64,000 nucleotides of DNA from Armillaria gallica. Its lineage: Eukaryota; Basidiomycota; Agaricomycetes; Agaricales; Physalacriaceae. The notes under the pieces are model-generated. The model did not search any database and was not told where the DNA came from. It saw only the letters and a program-made list of their open reading frames with translations. Made by a program: the position numbers and the translations under genes. Positions 23,284-35,482 of this stretch are shown here, in pieces (position 1 is the first letter of the stretch; the number at the start of each line of letters is the position of its first letter). The stretch covers positions 1,581,001-1,645,000 of the forward strand of contig JBANDB010000007.1 in assembly GCA_037576215.1 (NCBI GenBank), given 5' to 3'.

Positions 23284-25308
23284 TCAGACAAGTACATTAT
23301 GAGATTTTGCTGAACTGAGATCCCTCAGCTCCTGCCATTTTTCCTTGTCCAGGTCGTCCATCATGATCACTGACACCTTCTCGAATCTCTGATCTGGAAG
23401 TCGTCTCCCTACGGCCCACTGGTGGTACAAGTACATATCAGTATCACCAAGCAGTGTGTACGTATCTTCAGGTATCGGAAACCGATGGGTGACGTGGATT
23501 TTGAATGTGTGCGTGATCCCGTCTGCAGCTTCGACAACCAACTCCCCGCATCGACCATGCCCTTCTGCCGATCCCGCGTCGAATACCCGCACATGCCCCT
23601 TTTCAATGCACCACCCGTCAAACGAGTCCTCATCTGTCTCGTCATCATACCGAACATATGTGTTAAGATAGTCGAAATCCTTTGGCAGAGGCTGTTTCAT
23701 GACCTGGTCCCATGTTGGTCTCCATTTCTTGCATCCAAGACCAACTCCAGGATACATGAGGAAAAGCGCGCGCATCCCAGGGGCCATTGCATTCACCAGT
23801 GCCGTCCACGCATCCTCGAGAGTATCACTCTCATAGTAGGCAGGTATCGCAAGGGGCAGCAGAGGGAATGCGAGTCCGGCCACTCTGTCGACCGGATTGG
23901 TTGACACGCGCTTCTGCATGTCTGCCAGTACAGAAAATATATCATATTCATCCCTGGTCACTGAATTCAGCTCCTCGTGAAACCTGGTAAGGAGTGCAGT
24001 CTCGTAGTTCCCGCCGTCTATCGGCTGTGCATGCATCGGTCCATCTGGCATATCACCGGCAATGATGCGCTCATACCCGACCTCCTGGAGTGTCCATGCA
24101 CGTCGAAACCAGGACCGATCGCTGTCCAAGTCACCGTCCTTCAACCTCAACGGCCGCCCCAGCCCACTCAGGTAGATCACCACCTTGTTAAACCCATACA
24201 CACATCCGATTGTAGGCACATCAAGCCTCCACTCCTCCACACGCAGATCCTCCCTCAGCCCCCCTTCCTCTTTCTGTCTTAAACAGAGCACATCCAGCCA
24301 TGCGTACTCTGCTCCCAGATTCAGCATCTCGATCCGGATGAGGTTGAGATCCGCGTCCTTTGGTATAGGCACAAGCCACTCCTTCCCATTGATAGGGGTC
24401 CGGACATCCACGCGATCCTTCTCATCAACCCACGCGTGCGAAATTGGTGTTGGCCATTTTTTAAGGTAAAAAGGTTCAGAGGTTTCATCCTTAATGATCC
24501 ACGATGGCACCACACGATTGCTGTACAGGTCCCATACACGTCGAGGTCTCAAATCCGGGTCGACAATCCGGTTTCCTTCCAGTGCATTTTGTCGGCGCTC
24601 CCTGTCTTCCCCTTCACGTCTGCGTAATTTGTCTTGGATGTTGCTTGGGTTCTCTGTATCCCATACTGGGCGAAGGAAGGCATAAGCTGTGCCAAAGTCA
24701 TAGTTCCTTTCAATGAAGTCTTCGAGAATGGTGTGAAGCTCGCGAGACGTTCTGGACGTTCCGAGGGTAACATTCAGTCCATTCAGGAGCCCCCAAACGC
24801 CAAGCGTAGCGCAGGGAGTGTCCGCGAGGGAGCATGGTATGACATCATGCCTTCCACCGGTGTACGACCGCTGCAATGGAACTTCGATAGACAATTCTGC
24901 TTGGCCGGTCTCGGTGTACACGGAAAGTTTGGCCTGGAAATACATTTCAATTTCTTCTCTGTCCGTTTTGCTGACTGACATACCTGTCGATATCTATAAC
25001 GACGATTACGATCCTCCTTGCTCCTGTCAGCGTCCACATGTCCTATTTTTCTTTTAATCCCCATGACTAGGTTCGTATTCTGGTCCGAAACAGTGGAGCT
25101 GAATCCTTTGGTCTCGCTGGAGTTGTAAATATGGATCGCAAATGTTTCCAAATCGGCCTGATGCGAATCGAAAGCAAAATTCCTGTGATTCTTGGGAGCG
25201 CTGTGTAAGTAAGCACTTAAACCACCGTAGATTAACTGTACTCACAATTCCCCGTGTCCTCTCGAGGATGTGCGTTCAAGGGAGTGCTGCTCAAGTCGAC
25301 GTGGGGAG
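23284..25308 (-). CDS. HET-domain protein, copy 2, apparently intact
   Basis: A HET-domain (heterokaryon-incompatibility type) protein, presumably acting in self/non-self or stress-triggered cell-death signalling; this role is inferred from the family. Three exons can be joined in frame: 25,246-25,308, 24,984-25,200 and 23,284-24,933, with introns of 45 nt (25,201-25,245, GTGAGT to ACACAG) and 50 nt (24,934-24,983, GTATGT to TTCCAG). The main exon carries PISHAW, YAWLDVLCLRQ and WFRRAWTLQEV. The upstream exon adds HQADLETFAIHIYNSS and a basic tail RNRRYRYRQ. The first start codon lies further upstream and is unresolved. The ATG at 24,981, which would give 565 residues, falls inside the second intron. 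Confidence 0.85.
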
Positions 25309-26389
25309 CTGTCAGAAGGTAAAGTACGGAGGTGTGCAAACAGCGTGGTGGAAGCTATGTAGGCTGGTACGTGCTGGAAGGGCACGGTGCACACGTGGAG
25401 ATTATATTGAATTCTTCCTATCGATCAACATTGATTACGTATTCCTGTCATATACTTGAGTTTGCGGAAAGAAAGGTCATTCATTCTTTTGAACTCACCC
25501 TTTCGCCTTTGACCCAGATACTAATTTCACTCCTAGTGTGTGTAGCTCCTTCGAAAGCACTGGTCGCTCTTGCACAGAGTGTGCGGTTGGAGCCGTCGTA
25601 TACAGCACGCTGCAGGAAGAGGGTCTATTGATGAGACTCCCCCTTGTCCACCCGGTGAGGAAACGGGAGAAAGAAAAACACATGACGAGGCATTGCCACT
25701 GGAATTGAGGTCGAGCGAATATGGATATAAACTCGGCAGATAACAGATAAGAAGCCCACCTTTCAGATCGCACGCGGCAGGGAGTTGTTCAAGACATAGT
25801 AGCCCTCAGTCTTCGTAGTTTGCGAGAAAAGGTAAGCGAGGGCTGGCGGGTTTGGATTACCGTTCGTTGTAGTACGGATCCATATGGTGGTGTGATGCGC
25901 GAATTCGATGTAACTACCAGAAAACACGAGATTGAACCATGACTCTAAGCGTATTTTTCACGTCTGCGTTTGACAGGGAGCGAACGCGTCTAAAGTTCCC
26001 GGGTCCCTAAGGCGAGTATTCGGGTGCGTGCTGTATTTCGAGTGCTAGTGCATGTGTTCGATTTATTATGGGGGTGGTGGACTCTATTAGAGCGTGCCGG
26101 TGGAGACTAAGGCGCCTTGATGGTCGCGAATGGGAGGAGGTACAGCCACCTCGTGGGCAATTCGGGCTTCGATTGTTGTGTTGCGTCAGACTTGGACGAC
26201 GGCAATGACCAGCTATGAACGTGTTGCGCAGGACGACGAGGAAGGACATGGTCGCACTCTCCGGGTCCGCACCACTCAAGAGCATTCTTTCTGCCAAACC
26301 CGCTTCCTAAAAGTCTGCACATCCTCATTGATGAAACTGTCTTCAAGGCCAAGTCTCCCCAACCCTCAAACACGCACATTTCACTTCCG
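25309..26389. other. Conserved region upstream of HET copy 2
   Basis: Same content as the region upstream of copy 1. There is a possible 5' exon on the minus strand at about 25,495-25,700 (containing VLSKELHTLGVKLVSG before a GTGAGT donor), then about 0.6 kb with no convincing frame. Confidence 0.38.
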
Positions 26390-28844
26390 TGAAATCGCTC
26401 GTCTCTACTAACTCCCTGCTAAATCGACCGTCCGCCCTCCACAGCCACAGCACCCTCTCTCCCTTCGACTACCGTTCTCTCCTCCGCCGACAACCTCCTT
26501 CACAGCCACAGCACCCTCCACGTCACTCCTCCCTCGACCAAGCACCCTCCATCCAGTCTAATAATAGCCAGCACTCGGCCACGTCCCTCCCCGCATACCG
26601 TCCCCCTCGCATACGCGTGCGCAAGCCCTCCGCACCATACCCTCTCCACGCACATTCCCTCCTCTCCTCCGAGCGTGCCGACCGCGAACGCGCGCACTCC
26701 GTTCATACTTCTGTAAAGCCCTGAGTTTGAATCAAGATAAATTATGGCAAGACTCACTAGCCGGGTGATAAATCAAGTGCTGACTCCCCAAAACCAAGTT
26801 GCATCGTCAACGGCGAGTTGCGACCAGCAGACGAGGAGACGGATGGGAAGGGTATATGTTGCAGTCATATTGTGAGTCTACAGAACTAGTCAGTGCCGCC
26901 ATCACGATCTGAGCCAATTGAGCTTACCGGTCGACTTCCACCGCGCACGTCCATCTCCCTCCACAGTTTCCCTCATGTACCGCGAGCGGGGTAATGTTCC
27001 CTCCCCCCTCTCCGCGTGCGCGCTGAATATGAACGTCCTGTCCTCTGTAGCAAAGTCGTTAGTTTCAGTCAATGGAAATCATCAAAAGACTTACCAGTTC
27101 CGCGATAAATCGAGTGGGTCCAGGTGATGTAGAGTATAGCTAATGAGTTGACAGTGCTGCATCGATATCATTGGCCCAGAAACCAGTCGGTATAGCCATA
27201 AGGAGGTCAGTCAAGTCTGTTTACCGCTTGTGTTTACTCTCGTCTAATGTCTTCTGCATATATTTCTAGTCTCCCGCCTGTGCACCTGCCAGCTTGTTAA
27301 TGAACGGACGTGGTGGTAGCGTTGATTGCATTACTACACTAGTGTTAGTATCGTAGGATTGAGATAAGGAAGGCCTACCTTCATCCACGCCCGCCTTCAT
27401 AACTAAACACCACGCCGAGAAAACAACTATGCTTGAGAAATAGTCGACGCAGGAGGTAGAGGCAGAGGCGTAAGCTGCAAACCACGGTACCCAGAATCCA
27501 TTAAGGGATCGACAGTCGACGGAGGCGTACACTAAAAACTGTAGCTCAAAAGGTCAAGGCTGGATGAAGATGTCTGTTAGCGTAGTCTCGAGTGTCATTG
27601 GTGGAAGGGCTTACATTGAAAAATTATGTTCCAAACGCCTAGCAACCGGTATCTGGCCGTATTGCCAGTCACCGACTCGATGGCACGCCCGTCTTTCCTT
27701 CCACTGAAGACGGCGTCAGCTAGAAAACAGAATAGAGAGATGTCACGTACCTTGCATACCAACACCAACACCTTGGTGAGCTCTCCAAATGGCTTGGTAG
27801 ACGGCTCAGGTGGTCGCGCACTTGATGAGAGCCATATCAGTCTTATCGATTGACCGCCTGTAGACTGCGTTAGTGAGAATAATCAACTTGGGTTATGTCA
27901 TGTACCTTCGCATACGCTGAACAGTTCAATAGGGGGAGGATGTGGTCGTATATTTGAGGAGGCGATCCATGCGGGGTCTGGCAGAATGTTAGAGAAAGCG
28001 GAACGTTGGAAAATGTTAGCACACATACCTCGTGTCTGTTAGCCGGATCTTTGAGTACATTCAAGACTGTCAACATGTTATTAGTAGACCGTTATAGCTT
28101 TGAAAGAAAGCCTCACTTTTGTTGAATTTTCCCTGAACGTTTGTATCCATACGCTTCGTCAGATCCAACACCGCGCATGAGATTTTGAGGGCCGGTAGAT
28201 GTGTCGAGTCGTAGACTGGGAGGGAAGAAGTTGATGTCACCATCGAGCTTGACAGCGACCGGCTGTTTTGACGTCCTCGTGCGGGAAATAGTCGCGTCTT
28301 CTAGTCTTGCAAGAACGACGAGGCTACAAAGGGAGAGAAATGGTTAGCTTGCAAGAGAAATGCATAGCATCGAGCACGAACTTTTCATGAAAACCAACCC
28401 ATTCAAAGGGGTGTTGACTACAGCCATTAGAATAGACTAGGAGAACAACAATGAGGAAAGAATAAAACTGAGTAATAAATTTATAGCTCACCATAGTAAA
28501 TGCAGACGTGAGCTGGCGAACAATGGATAAGAAACCGAGGAAACAGCAGCGTGGTACAAAATCCTTACCAAGTCGGGCCTCTTCTACCTATGAACCCGGT
28601 AGCATTGAAGTATCAACAATGCCCTGCATAGCATCAGATCCAACAAAGACGCGAAAGATAACGAAGAGCTCACTGTTCGTTGTTCGTCGCCGTCGTGGTG
28701 AGAGGAAACGTTTGATCAGTCAACGATTCCGAAAAGGGAAGTGATACCGGTCACGAGACCAAACCCGTCCTGCTCGACAAAGTCGGCGATAAGGCATATG
28801 CCGTCGGGAGACGCGCCATAAGATATGAGAAGACGAGAGGACAT
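26390..28844 (-). pseudogene. G-module gene copy 4, decayed
   Basis: A full-length family member. The start ATG at 28,844 encodes MSSRLLISYGASPDGICLIA, but the first exon has a deletion relative to copy 2 and soon stops. Several internal exons are in good shape: VLNVLKDPANRHE joins in phase to TPHGSPPQIYDHILPLLNC across a 50-nt intron near 28.0 kb. In other copies the codon at the end of the first of these exons is TAG, so this copy preserves the likely ancestral GAG. The exon at 28.1-28.3 kb carries LPVYDSTHLPALKIS but has an upstream in-frame TAG. Confidence 0.45.
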
Positions 28845-28930
28845 GACTTGAAGTCGTGGGAGAAGGGGAGAGAGGGATGAGAAAGACCAGAGAGGAGAAA
28901 AGTGGGGATGGATGGGATTTGGACACCTCC
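28845..28930 (-). promoter_or_regulatory. CT-rich tract upstream of G copy 4 start codon
   Basis: The minus strand reads as an almost pure pyrimidine tract directly before the ATG at 28,844, matching the tract before copy 2. It is read as the core promoter or transcription start area of this family. Confidence 0.38.
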
Positions 28931-28999
28931 CTCTATGCCGTGCCGCTCCTATGTCCTCCCCTTGTCTGCCTTCGTTCTCCCCCTCATCTGCATCCCGAC

Positions 29000-31420
29000 G
29001 CAACTTCCATGATATCGCTCGTGCCTATAACTCCCTGCTAAAACGCGTCCATCTCTCTTTCCCTCTGAAAATGGCCGTCTCTATAAAGAATGGCCTCCGT
29101 CCATCCTTCCTCCACAGCCACAGCACCCTCCCTCCCTTTGACTACCGGTCTCTCCTCCGCCGACGACCTTCCTCACAGCCACACCGCGTCCACGTCACTC
29201 CTCCCTCGACCAAGCACCCTCCATCCAGTCTAATAATAGCCAGCACTCGGCTCCCTCCCCGCATACCGTCCCTTCGCATACGCGTGTGCGCAACTCTATC
29301 CTCTCCGCGCCTCCAGTCTAATATTAGCATGCGACCGTCAACGACCCTCCCTTCACGCCAACCTCTTCGGCCAGGCCTCCGTCTGCATGCACGCGCAAGT
29401 CCTCCGCGCCGTACTCTCTCCGCGCACATTCCTTCCTCTCCTCCCAGCGTGCCGACTGCGAATGCGCGCACTCTGTTTCACACTGCGGTAAAGCCCTTAG
29501 TTTGAATCAAGATACATTATGGCAAGACTCACTGGCTAATCAAGTGCCGACTCCCAAAAACCATGTCGTATCGTCAACAGCGAGTCGCGACCGGTAGACG
29601 AGGAGGCGGGTGGAAGGGGTATGTCTTGTAATCATATCGTCGGGCTACAGAACTAGTCAGTGCTGCCATGACGACCTCAGCCAAGTGTGCTTACCGGTCG
29701 ACTTCTACCGCGCACGTCAATATCCCTCCGCACACCCTCCTCTCCACGTGCGCCCCGAATATGAACACCCTGTCCTCTGTACATTAACAGAATCTGCTGT
29801 CCCGCCAACTGTCCCGTTCTGTAACAAACTAGCGCGCCGTCTCAGATTCTGATTCTCGACGCGGTGTCCTCTGTCCTCTAGTAAACTCGTTAGTTTGAAT
29901 CAATAGAATTTGTCCCAAGACTTACAAGATAGGTCACAAATCGAGGGCAGACCCAGAAAATCAAGTCGTCTCGCCTATGGCAATCGGCAGCCGAGGGGCT
30001 GAATGGGAAAGGTGTATCTTGTATCCATACCTTTAGCCTATAAAACTTGTTAGTGGTCCCATTAGCATGTCAGCCAAGTCGGCTTACCGCTAGCTTTGAC
30101 TCTCCCAACCTGTATCCATCGACTTGCACCCCGTACGTCTATCTTTCTCCGCGGAGGTGTATGCTGCAAACGGCCGTAGCCCCAAGCATTGATCCTGGAC
30201 TTCTGTTAGTGTCGTCTTGGGGGTCGTGCGTGGAAAGGCTTACCTTTAACAAACACGTTCCAAGCGCCCATCAACTCTTATCTGCTCGTATCGCCAGCCA
30301 TCGACTCGATGGCGCACCCATCCATCCTTCCACTGAAGACGACGTCAGCCAGAAAACAGAATAGAGAGATGTCGTGTACCTTGCGTACCAACACCAACAC
30401 CTTGGTGAGCTGTCCAAATAGCTTGGTAGACTGCACAAGTGGTCGCGCACTTGATGAGAGTCATATCAGTCTTATCGATCGACCGCCTGTAGAGATCGCG
30501 TCAGCGAGAATAATCAACTTGGGTTATGTCACGTACCTTAGCATGCGCTGCGTGAACAGTTCAATATGGGGAGGATGTGGTCGTACATTTGAAGAGGCGA
30601 TCCATGCGGGGTCTGGGAGAATGTTAGAGAAAGCGGAACGCTGGAAAATGTTAGTGCACATACCTAGTATCCGTCAGCCGCATCTTTGAGTACAGTCAAG
30701 ACTGTCAATATTTTGTTAGTAGACCGTAATAGCTTTGACACAAGAATGCCTTACCTCCGCTAACTTTCCTCGCATAAATGTATCCACCATCGTCAGATTC
30801 AACACCGCACAAAGGCCTTGAGGGCCGGTAGATCTATTGAGAGCCGTAGACTAGAAGGGGGGATCGACGCCGTCATCGAGCTTGACAGAGACCGGTCGTT
30901 TGACATCCTCGTTCAGGGAATGGTCGGATCTTTTAAGAACGACGTCGCTACAGAGTGAGAAAATATGTTAGCCTGCAAGAGAAACACAGACCATCGAGCG
31001 CATACCTTCCACCAAATACGAGCCATTAGAATAGACTAGGAGAATAGCAATGAGGAAAGAATAAAATTGAGTAATAAAATGATAGCTCACCATAGTAAAT
31101 ACAGACGTGAGCTGGCGAACAATGGGTAAGAAATCGAAGAAACAAGTGTGGTACCAAATCTTTACTAAATCTGCTTCTTCCACCATTGAAGCCGGTGGCA
31201 TCGAAGTATTAACAATGCCTTGTATAGCATTAGACCCAACAAAGACGCAAAAAGATAATGTAGAACTCACCATTCGTTGGTCGCTGCCGTCGTCGTCGTC
31301 GTGAGAGGAAAAGTTTGATCAATCCGTTCGTCACACGACACAGTACCCTGCTAGGTCCTCAATTCAACGACTTCAGCATTGTCGACCACGAGCAGTGCCT
31401 CTCGCGAGTCACTGAATCCG
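29000..31420 (-). pseudogene. G-module gene copy 5, decayed
   Basis: The last exon (about 29,142-29,471) is the Gly/Arg-rich frame typical of the family. The exon near 31,090-31,220 is well preserved (SMVEEADLVKIWYHTCFFDF and LPIVRQLTSVFTM) and joins in phase to VYSNGSYLVE across a GTGAGC-to-CTAG intron. The exon at 30.8-30.95 kb has a TGA where copy 6 is open. An exon near 30.4 kb keeps MTLIKCATTCAVYQAIW. It is the sister of copy 1, as part of duplication A. Confidence 0.47.
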
Positions 31421-31643
31421 AGCACCTTGACGGCGTGTCAAGTTTTGTTACGACAATTAAGCGCGTCCTCAGTAAAATGTTTGAGCCGTACTTCGTTGAG
31501 GTGTTTGTTGGGGATGTGTGTGTAGGAGAAAGTCGCATCGCCGGTGATGGTAAGAGATGGAGAAACGCGGACAACGTGGGAGCTCATTACCCTGACCTTG
31601 TACCACACGCGTCGGGCCGATAACGAACTCAAGAACCTCGATG

Positions 31644-32120
31644 TCACCATCTATCAAGCCGAGCGTCACGTTCAGTCTTCTCCTTCCCATCTGACTGCAT
31701 TACCTCCCGCGCATGCACGTTCTCCCTCCGCCGTGTGTCGTTCAACTGAGCGAGAGAAAGGATTTTAGCGAGGATGGATTGAACAGTGAACGCCTTACCC
31801 AAGATCCACCGCTCGTCTCTGCGTGTACCAAAGGGCCATCCTTTGACGCGATCAGAAGCTGCCTCTCGCTCGCTGGAGCGGCCATCGTCTTGGCGTAATC
31901 CTAGTTCCATCTATTGAGGCTGAAGCTGGTGCATTGAAGGGATGGAAGCAGGATGCTGGCAGACCTATGTAAAAGCGTGTTAGCCACGGCAGACAATGAG
32001 ATTGAGCATTGACAGCTCACGTATCTGCCAAGGAGCTGTTCGTCACGGCGATTGAGCGTGTCTTCAGCGAGTTGGCCTCCTGCGCCGCAATTTCTATTCG
32101 ATACTTTTCTTGTCGCAGTC
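31644..32120 (-). CDS. Coiled-coil-like exon set, copy 2
   Basis: The counterpart of 2,197-2,741. The unspliced frame from ATG 31,910 runs 88 codons. Removing the conserved GTAAGG-to-CAG intron gives VERHTAEGERARAG-like text that ends soon after at a TGA absent from copy 1. The upstream exon has QLAEDTLNRRDEQLLGR. The product is unknown, and this copy is probably shorter than its partner. Confidence 0.3.
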
Positions 32121-32199
32121 TCGCATGTGGGTACTGGAGAAAGTGGGCGACGTCGATGCGAGGCTGTCGAGGATGATTAGAGTCAGAGTCGAAGAAATG

Positions 32200-32822
32200 T
32201 CAGAGTAGGCCCCATCGATTCTGCCACGCAGCAAAATGATATGGAGTAGCATCAACTGCAGTACATGAATAGAGCAACGCCATACACCTTGCGGCCAGGC
32301 CTGCGAGTGTCATCCATGATCTTCGCGTAGTGTAATTAGAAAAAGATGTCCATGCACAAAGTTTATGACATACCTCGAACCCAATCAAGAGATCCCAGCC
32401 CACTTGGGAGAATGGCCGAACGACTTTATGTAGAGATGGCGGATGCAGAACGACGAGATTCAGGGTGTAGCCGACGATGATCCTCCCCGGGAACCAAGCT
32501 TGTGCACGACGACGCTATCTTGGTTGTTCCATGGGTCCTGGTATACTTTGTAGAGGTTCAAATTCAAAGTTGCCGCTGCCCTCAGGGAAAGGTTGGCATA
32601 TGGATACCGCGAACCTGGCGTAGTAAAGTCAACCACCAAAGACAAGGGCTCCACAAAAAAGACGTACCTCTCTTCGTCCTCCGTGCTAGCTCGACGACAT
32701 CGGTCCCAGCCACCGAAGACCATAGTAACGTATGTCAATATCCCCCAGTTCCCTCTATCCCTCGTTGCGCCTGCAGGAAAATCGAGAGCCGCGCTGATTG
32801 ATGTATCCAGGTCATAGAACAC
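32200..32822 (-). CDS. Unrecognised minus-strand gene segment W, copy 2
   Basis: A 120-codon open frame (32,460-32,822) that is continuous where copy 1 is split. It carries SISAALDFPAGATRDRGNWG and later VVDFTTPGSRYPYANLSLRA. A second short frame (32,200-32,403) continues the similarity leftward. It looks like an exon of a larger gene; no domain was recognised and the 5' end is not defined. Confidence 0.38.
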
Positions 32823-34630
32823 TTGAAGGGGCGACCATCGACCATACTCTTTCCTCCAACCCTTCGGTAGTGGTCGTCCCGCATTCCGAACGTGATACGT
32901 TACCTTGGGTCAAAACTGGTTGATATCGATGTGGAACGCGATACGCAGCGTTGGTAAAGGGAAGGTGTGGCATCTATTGAACGTGTTGGGGAGAGGTGGA
33001 AGGCTGTGGGCATTGGAACGCAAATCGAAGAGAAGAGCAAAAAAAGAAATTGCTGACTTGCCAGACCACGTTCCTCCCAAAGAGGAATAAAACTCTATTT
33101 TCCTTCTAACCACTTCCTCCAAAGTCTCACCCCGCTATTTCTCACCTTCATCTCGTCTGTGTACTCGCTTGCTGTATCCTATGCTGTCGATTCTTATTTT
33201 TTCAGCTAAAATCACCTATTTACGTGTTTCTTCACCGAGTATGCCTCCTCAATCGACATTCAACACCTCTAACTAATGCACAGGAGCTTGAACGACGTGT
33301 TTCCCTTCAATCAGAGTGTTGCGACTGATATCCCGATGTACATGATCATCATACTGCGCGCCATCCCTGAGTTTAATAGACAAGGACCCGAACATAGGCG
33401 AGTTAGGACGATTAATGATTTGCGACACATCTACGCCATTAATGTCATTTTTAGCTTCCTTTTCCCACTGAAATCGGTCCAGGGTCCGCGGCATTCTCGT
33501 GCTATCGACGATTTCTGAGTAATAAAGTCGACCTTCAAGATGTGGACAGTTGAACTCAAACTGTCCTTCAGCTTCATCTCGTGCAGCACGGATGACATGG
33601 GTGCGGTGTTCGACATCAAGTGGTTCTTTGTGTATGGTATGTCGTTTATCTCCCCTGGGCCTTCTCAGTCTGACGTCCTTTGAGTCTAGCGCGTCATCGT
33701 CAAGAATTTAGGCCTATACAACAGCTAGTTCCAGTTCAGCACAGTTGGGGCAAGGCCCCATTTGTTCAAGCGCAAGTGTACACCCTCAGAACGGGGAGTA
33801 TCTTGGCTGCTCGCAGTCGTGCGTGGTTTTTTCCTTCTTGAAGCGTGAGCTCCTTCAGAACTTCTAACAACAACCTTTTATTCTTCCGCGTCACGACGTT
33901 ATCCGGTATACCGACGCGGGTACTCAATCAGCGAGAAGACCCACAAAAAATCATTGCACACCGGGATAACTAGTATGCTAGGACCTCTTACGGGCAGGAC
34001 GCACCGAGTGATTTGCAAGAGATGCTGTTCGCGGTCGACAACATGCAAAGTAGAGGGATTCGTTGACAGGATCTAGAAAAGATTCTCTATCGTGCGGCGG
34101 CAGAAGGGATTCTGAGAAATTAACGCCAAGGGAAGAAAAGGTACATTCTATCTTTGTACGTAGCTATCTGACAATATCTCTGACCAGCACCTTCTCACTA
34201 TCTAGACATCTCTCCAGTCATGATACGATGAACTCTTGGACGAGGTGCTGAACGAGACCACAACAAATGTCGGGCTTTAAGCTTCAAGGCCACAGATTCA
34301 ATGGACGTCGATGATTTCGTTCTTCCCAGCAATCTGCTCTTTAAGTCTGTATCTCGTGTCTTCCCCTAGTTGACAATTGTGTCTCGTTCAAACGAGCTCA
34401 AAACCAAAGCGTTGAATTTGCATCGTTTTGGCAAGCGAGATGCGGTGTGACCCGTACTCGGATGTATGGCCGCTGTACGAGATGTCGTTTGGTTCGCTTT
34501 TGGCATCACGTACAGGTGAGCTGTCGATTCTCTCTATCACTGTCCAGTCAACATACTCACCTGGATTCACCAGCATCTCGTCTCTTGCCTTCTGATCTCT
34601 TCATATCATGTCTGAAGCAGGGAGGTACGC
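32823..34630. other. Exon-like fragments, duplicate of 3.9-5.5 kb
   Basis: It repeats the intron-like sites seen in copy 1 (near 33.64 and 34.14 kb). The plus-strand frame 33,276-33,518 has plausible protein text (IPMYMIIILRAIPEFNRQGP) but stops, as does its partner. No complete gene was assembled. Confidence 0.3.
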
Positions 34631-35482
34631 TGATAAGTCCGATTATGATTATTTATTCGCAGACTGCAGTCGGGAGAACTTTCTTTTGTGTATAGTTCAA
34701 CACACATTTGTTTTGACTTGGTTTCAACACCGAGAACACGGCATCGTCTAGCCCATAAAATCTGACCCTCCTGCACAATTGGTAGCTTCTCATGGCTGTA
34801 CAAATCAATTGCCTCCGGATCCAATATATAATGCGTGCCTGTTCAATGAACGTCTTAGCCTTCTGCAACCATGCTCCGAAGGGACCAAGCAGGTCACCCC
34901 CACGCAGCTTCACTCCTCTTCACCCCTCCAGTCCTCACTCGTCATCTAGGTAACGCAAGATACGTTCTTGAGTTCGACGATGCTCGAATTTCCTTTTGGA
35001 ACTGTGGCGATTTTTCGTTTTTGACTTGGAGGAAAAGAGGTAACGCGTCGCCAGTGGAATATGAAGAGGGAAAAAGTGAGGCAATAGAGGGATGAAAATG
35101 TTAGGAGGGTAACGTTGCCAGGATGCAGGAGCAAAGAGATAACGACTTGATGTCTGCAGTGTGAAGGGTCGCCATGGGGCGTGATGAATGGTTGTTGAGC
35201 TCGGATGTGGGTTGGGCACGGTCCGATGACACCTAAACCGAGATTTCTTTCGGATTTCTTTTGTCTATAACACTGCCTTCACGAGGTCGAGCGTGTTTTC
35301 CATTCTGGCTATTGACGCAGACATGTGCAGAACATGTTGTATTAGATTAATTACCCCCACTATCACAGAATTCTGTGACTCTACAGCAACGACAACACTC
35401 CTTCTCCCTGTCTAATTTCCAGACCTGGTTGTCGACACTGGGAAATCAAGACTGTGATGACTTCTCCCCACCGGTAGTCAAA

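Larger units (their letters stand above)
22495..26390. repeat. HET block, copy 2
   Basis: Collinear with copies 1 and 3. Its left flank (22,495-22,733) is shared only with copy 3 (34,636 onward), so copies 2 and 3 are the closer pair on that side. It lacks the solo LTR of copy 1. Confidence 0.85.
29481..34630. repeat. Segmental duplication A, copy 2
   Basis: Partner of bases 2-5,545. The right border is sharp: the shared text ends at 34,630 and the sequence switches within a few bases to HET-block flank matching 22,495 onward. That makes this a chimeric junction between two duplicated blocks. Confidence 0.85.

Noticed and set aside
28912..29505. 197-codon plus-strand Ser/Pro/Arg-rich frame (and the similar 12,569-12,988)
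   Set aside because: It falls in the pyrimidine-skewed block, where low-complexity frames are expected; the minus strand has the family's start codon, promoter tract and exons.
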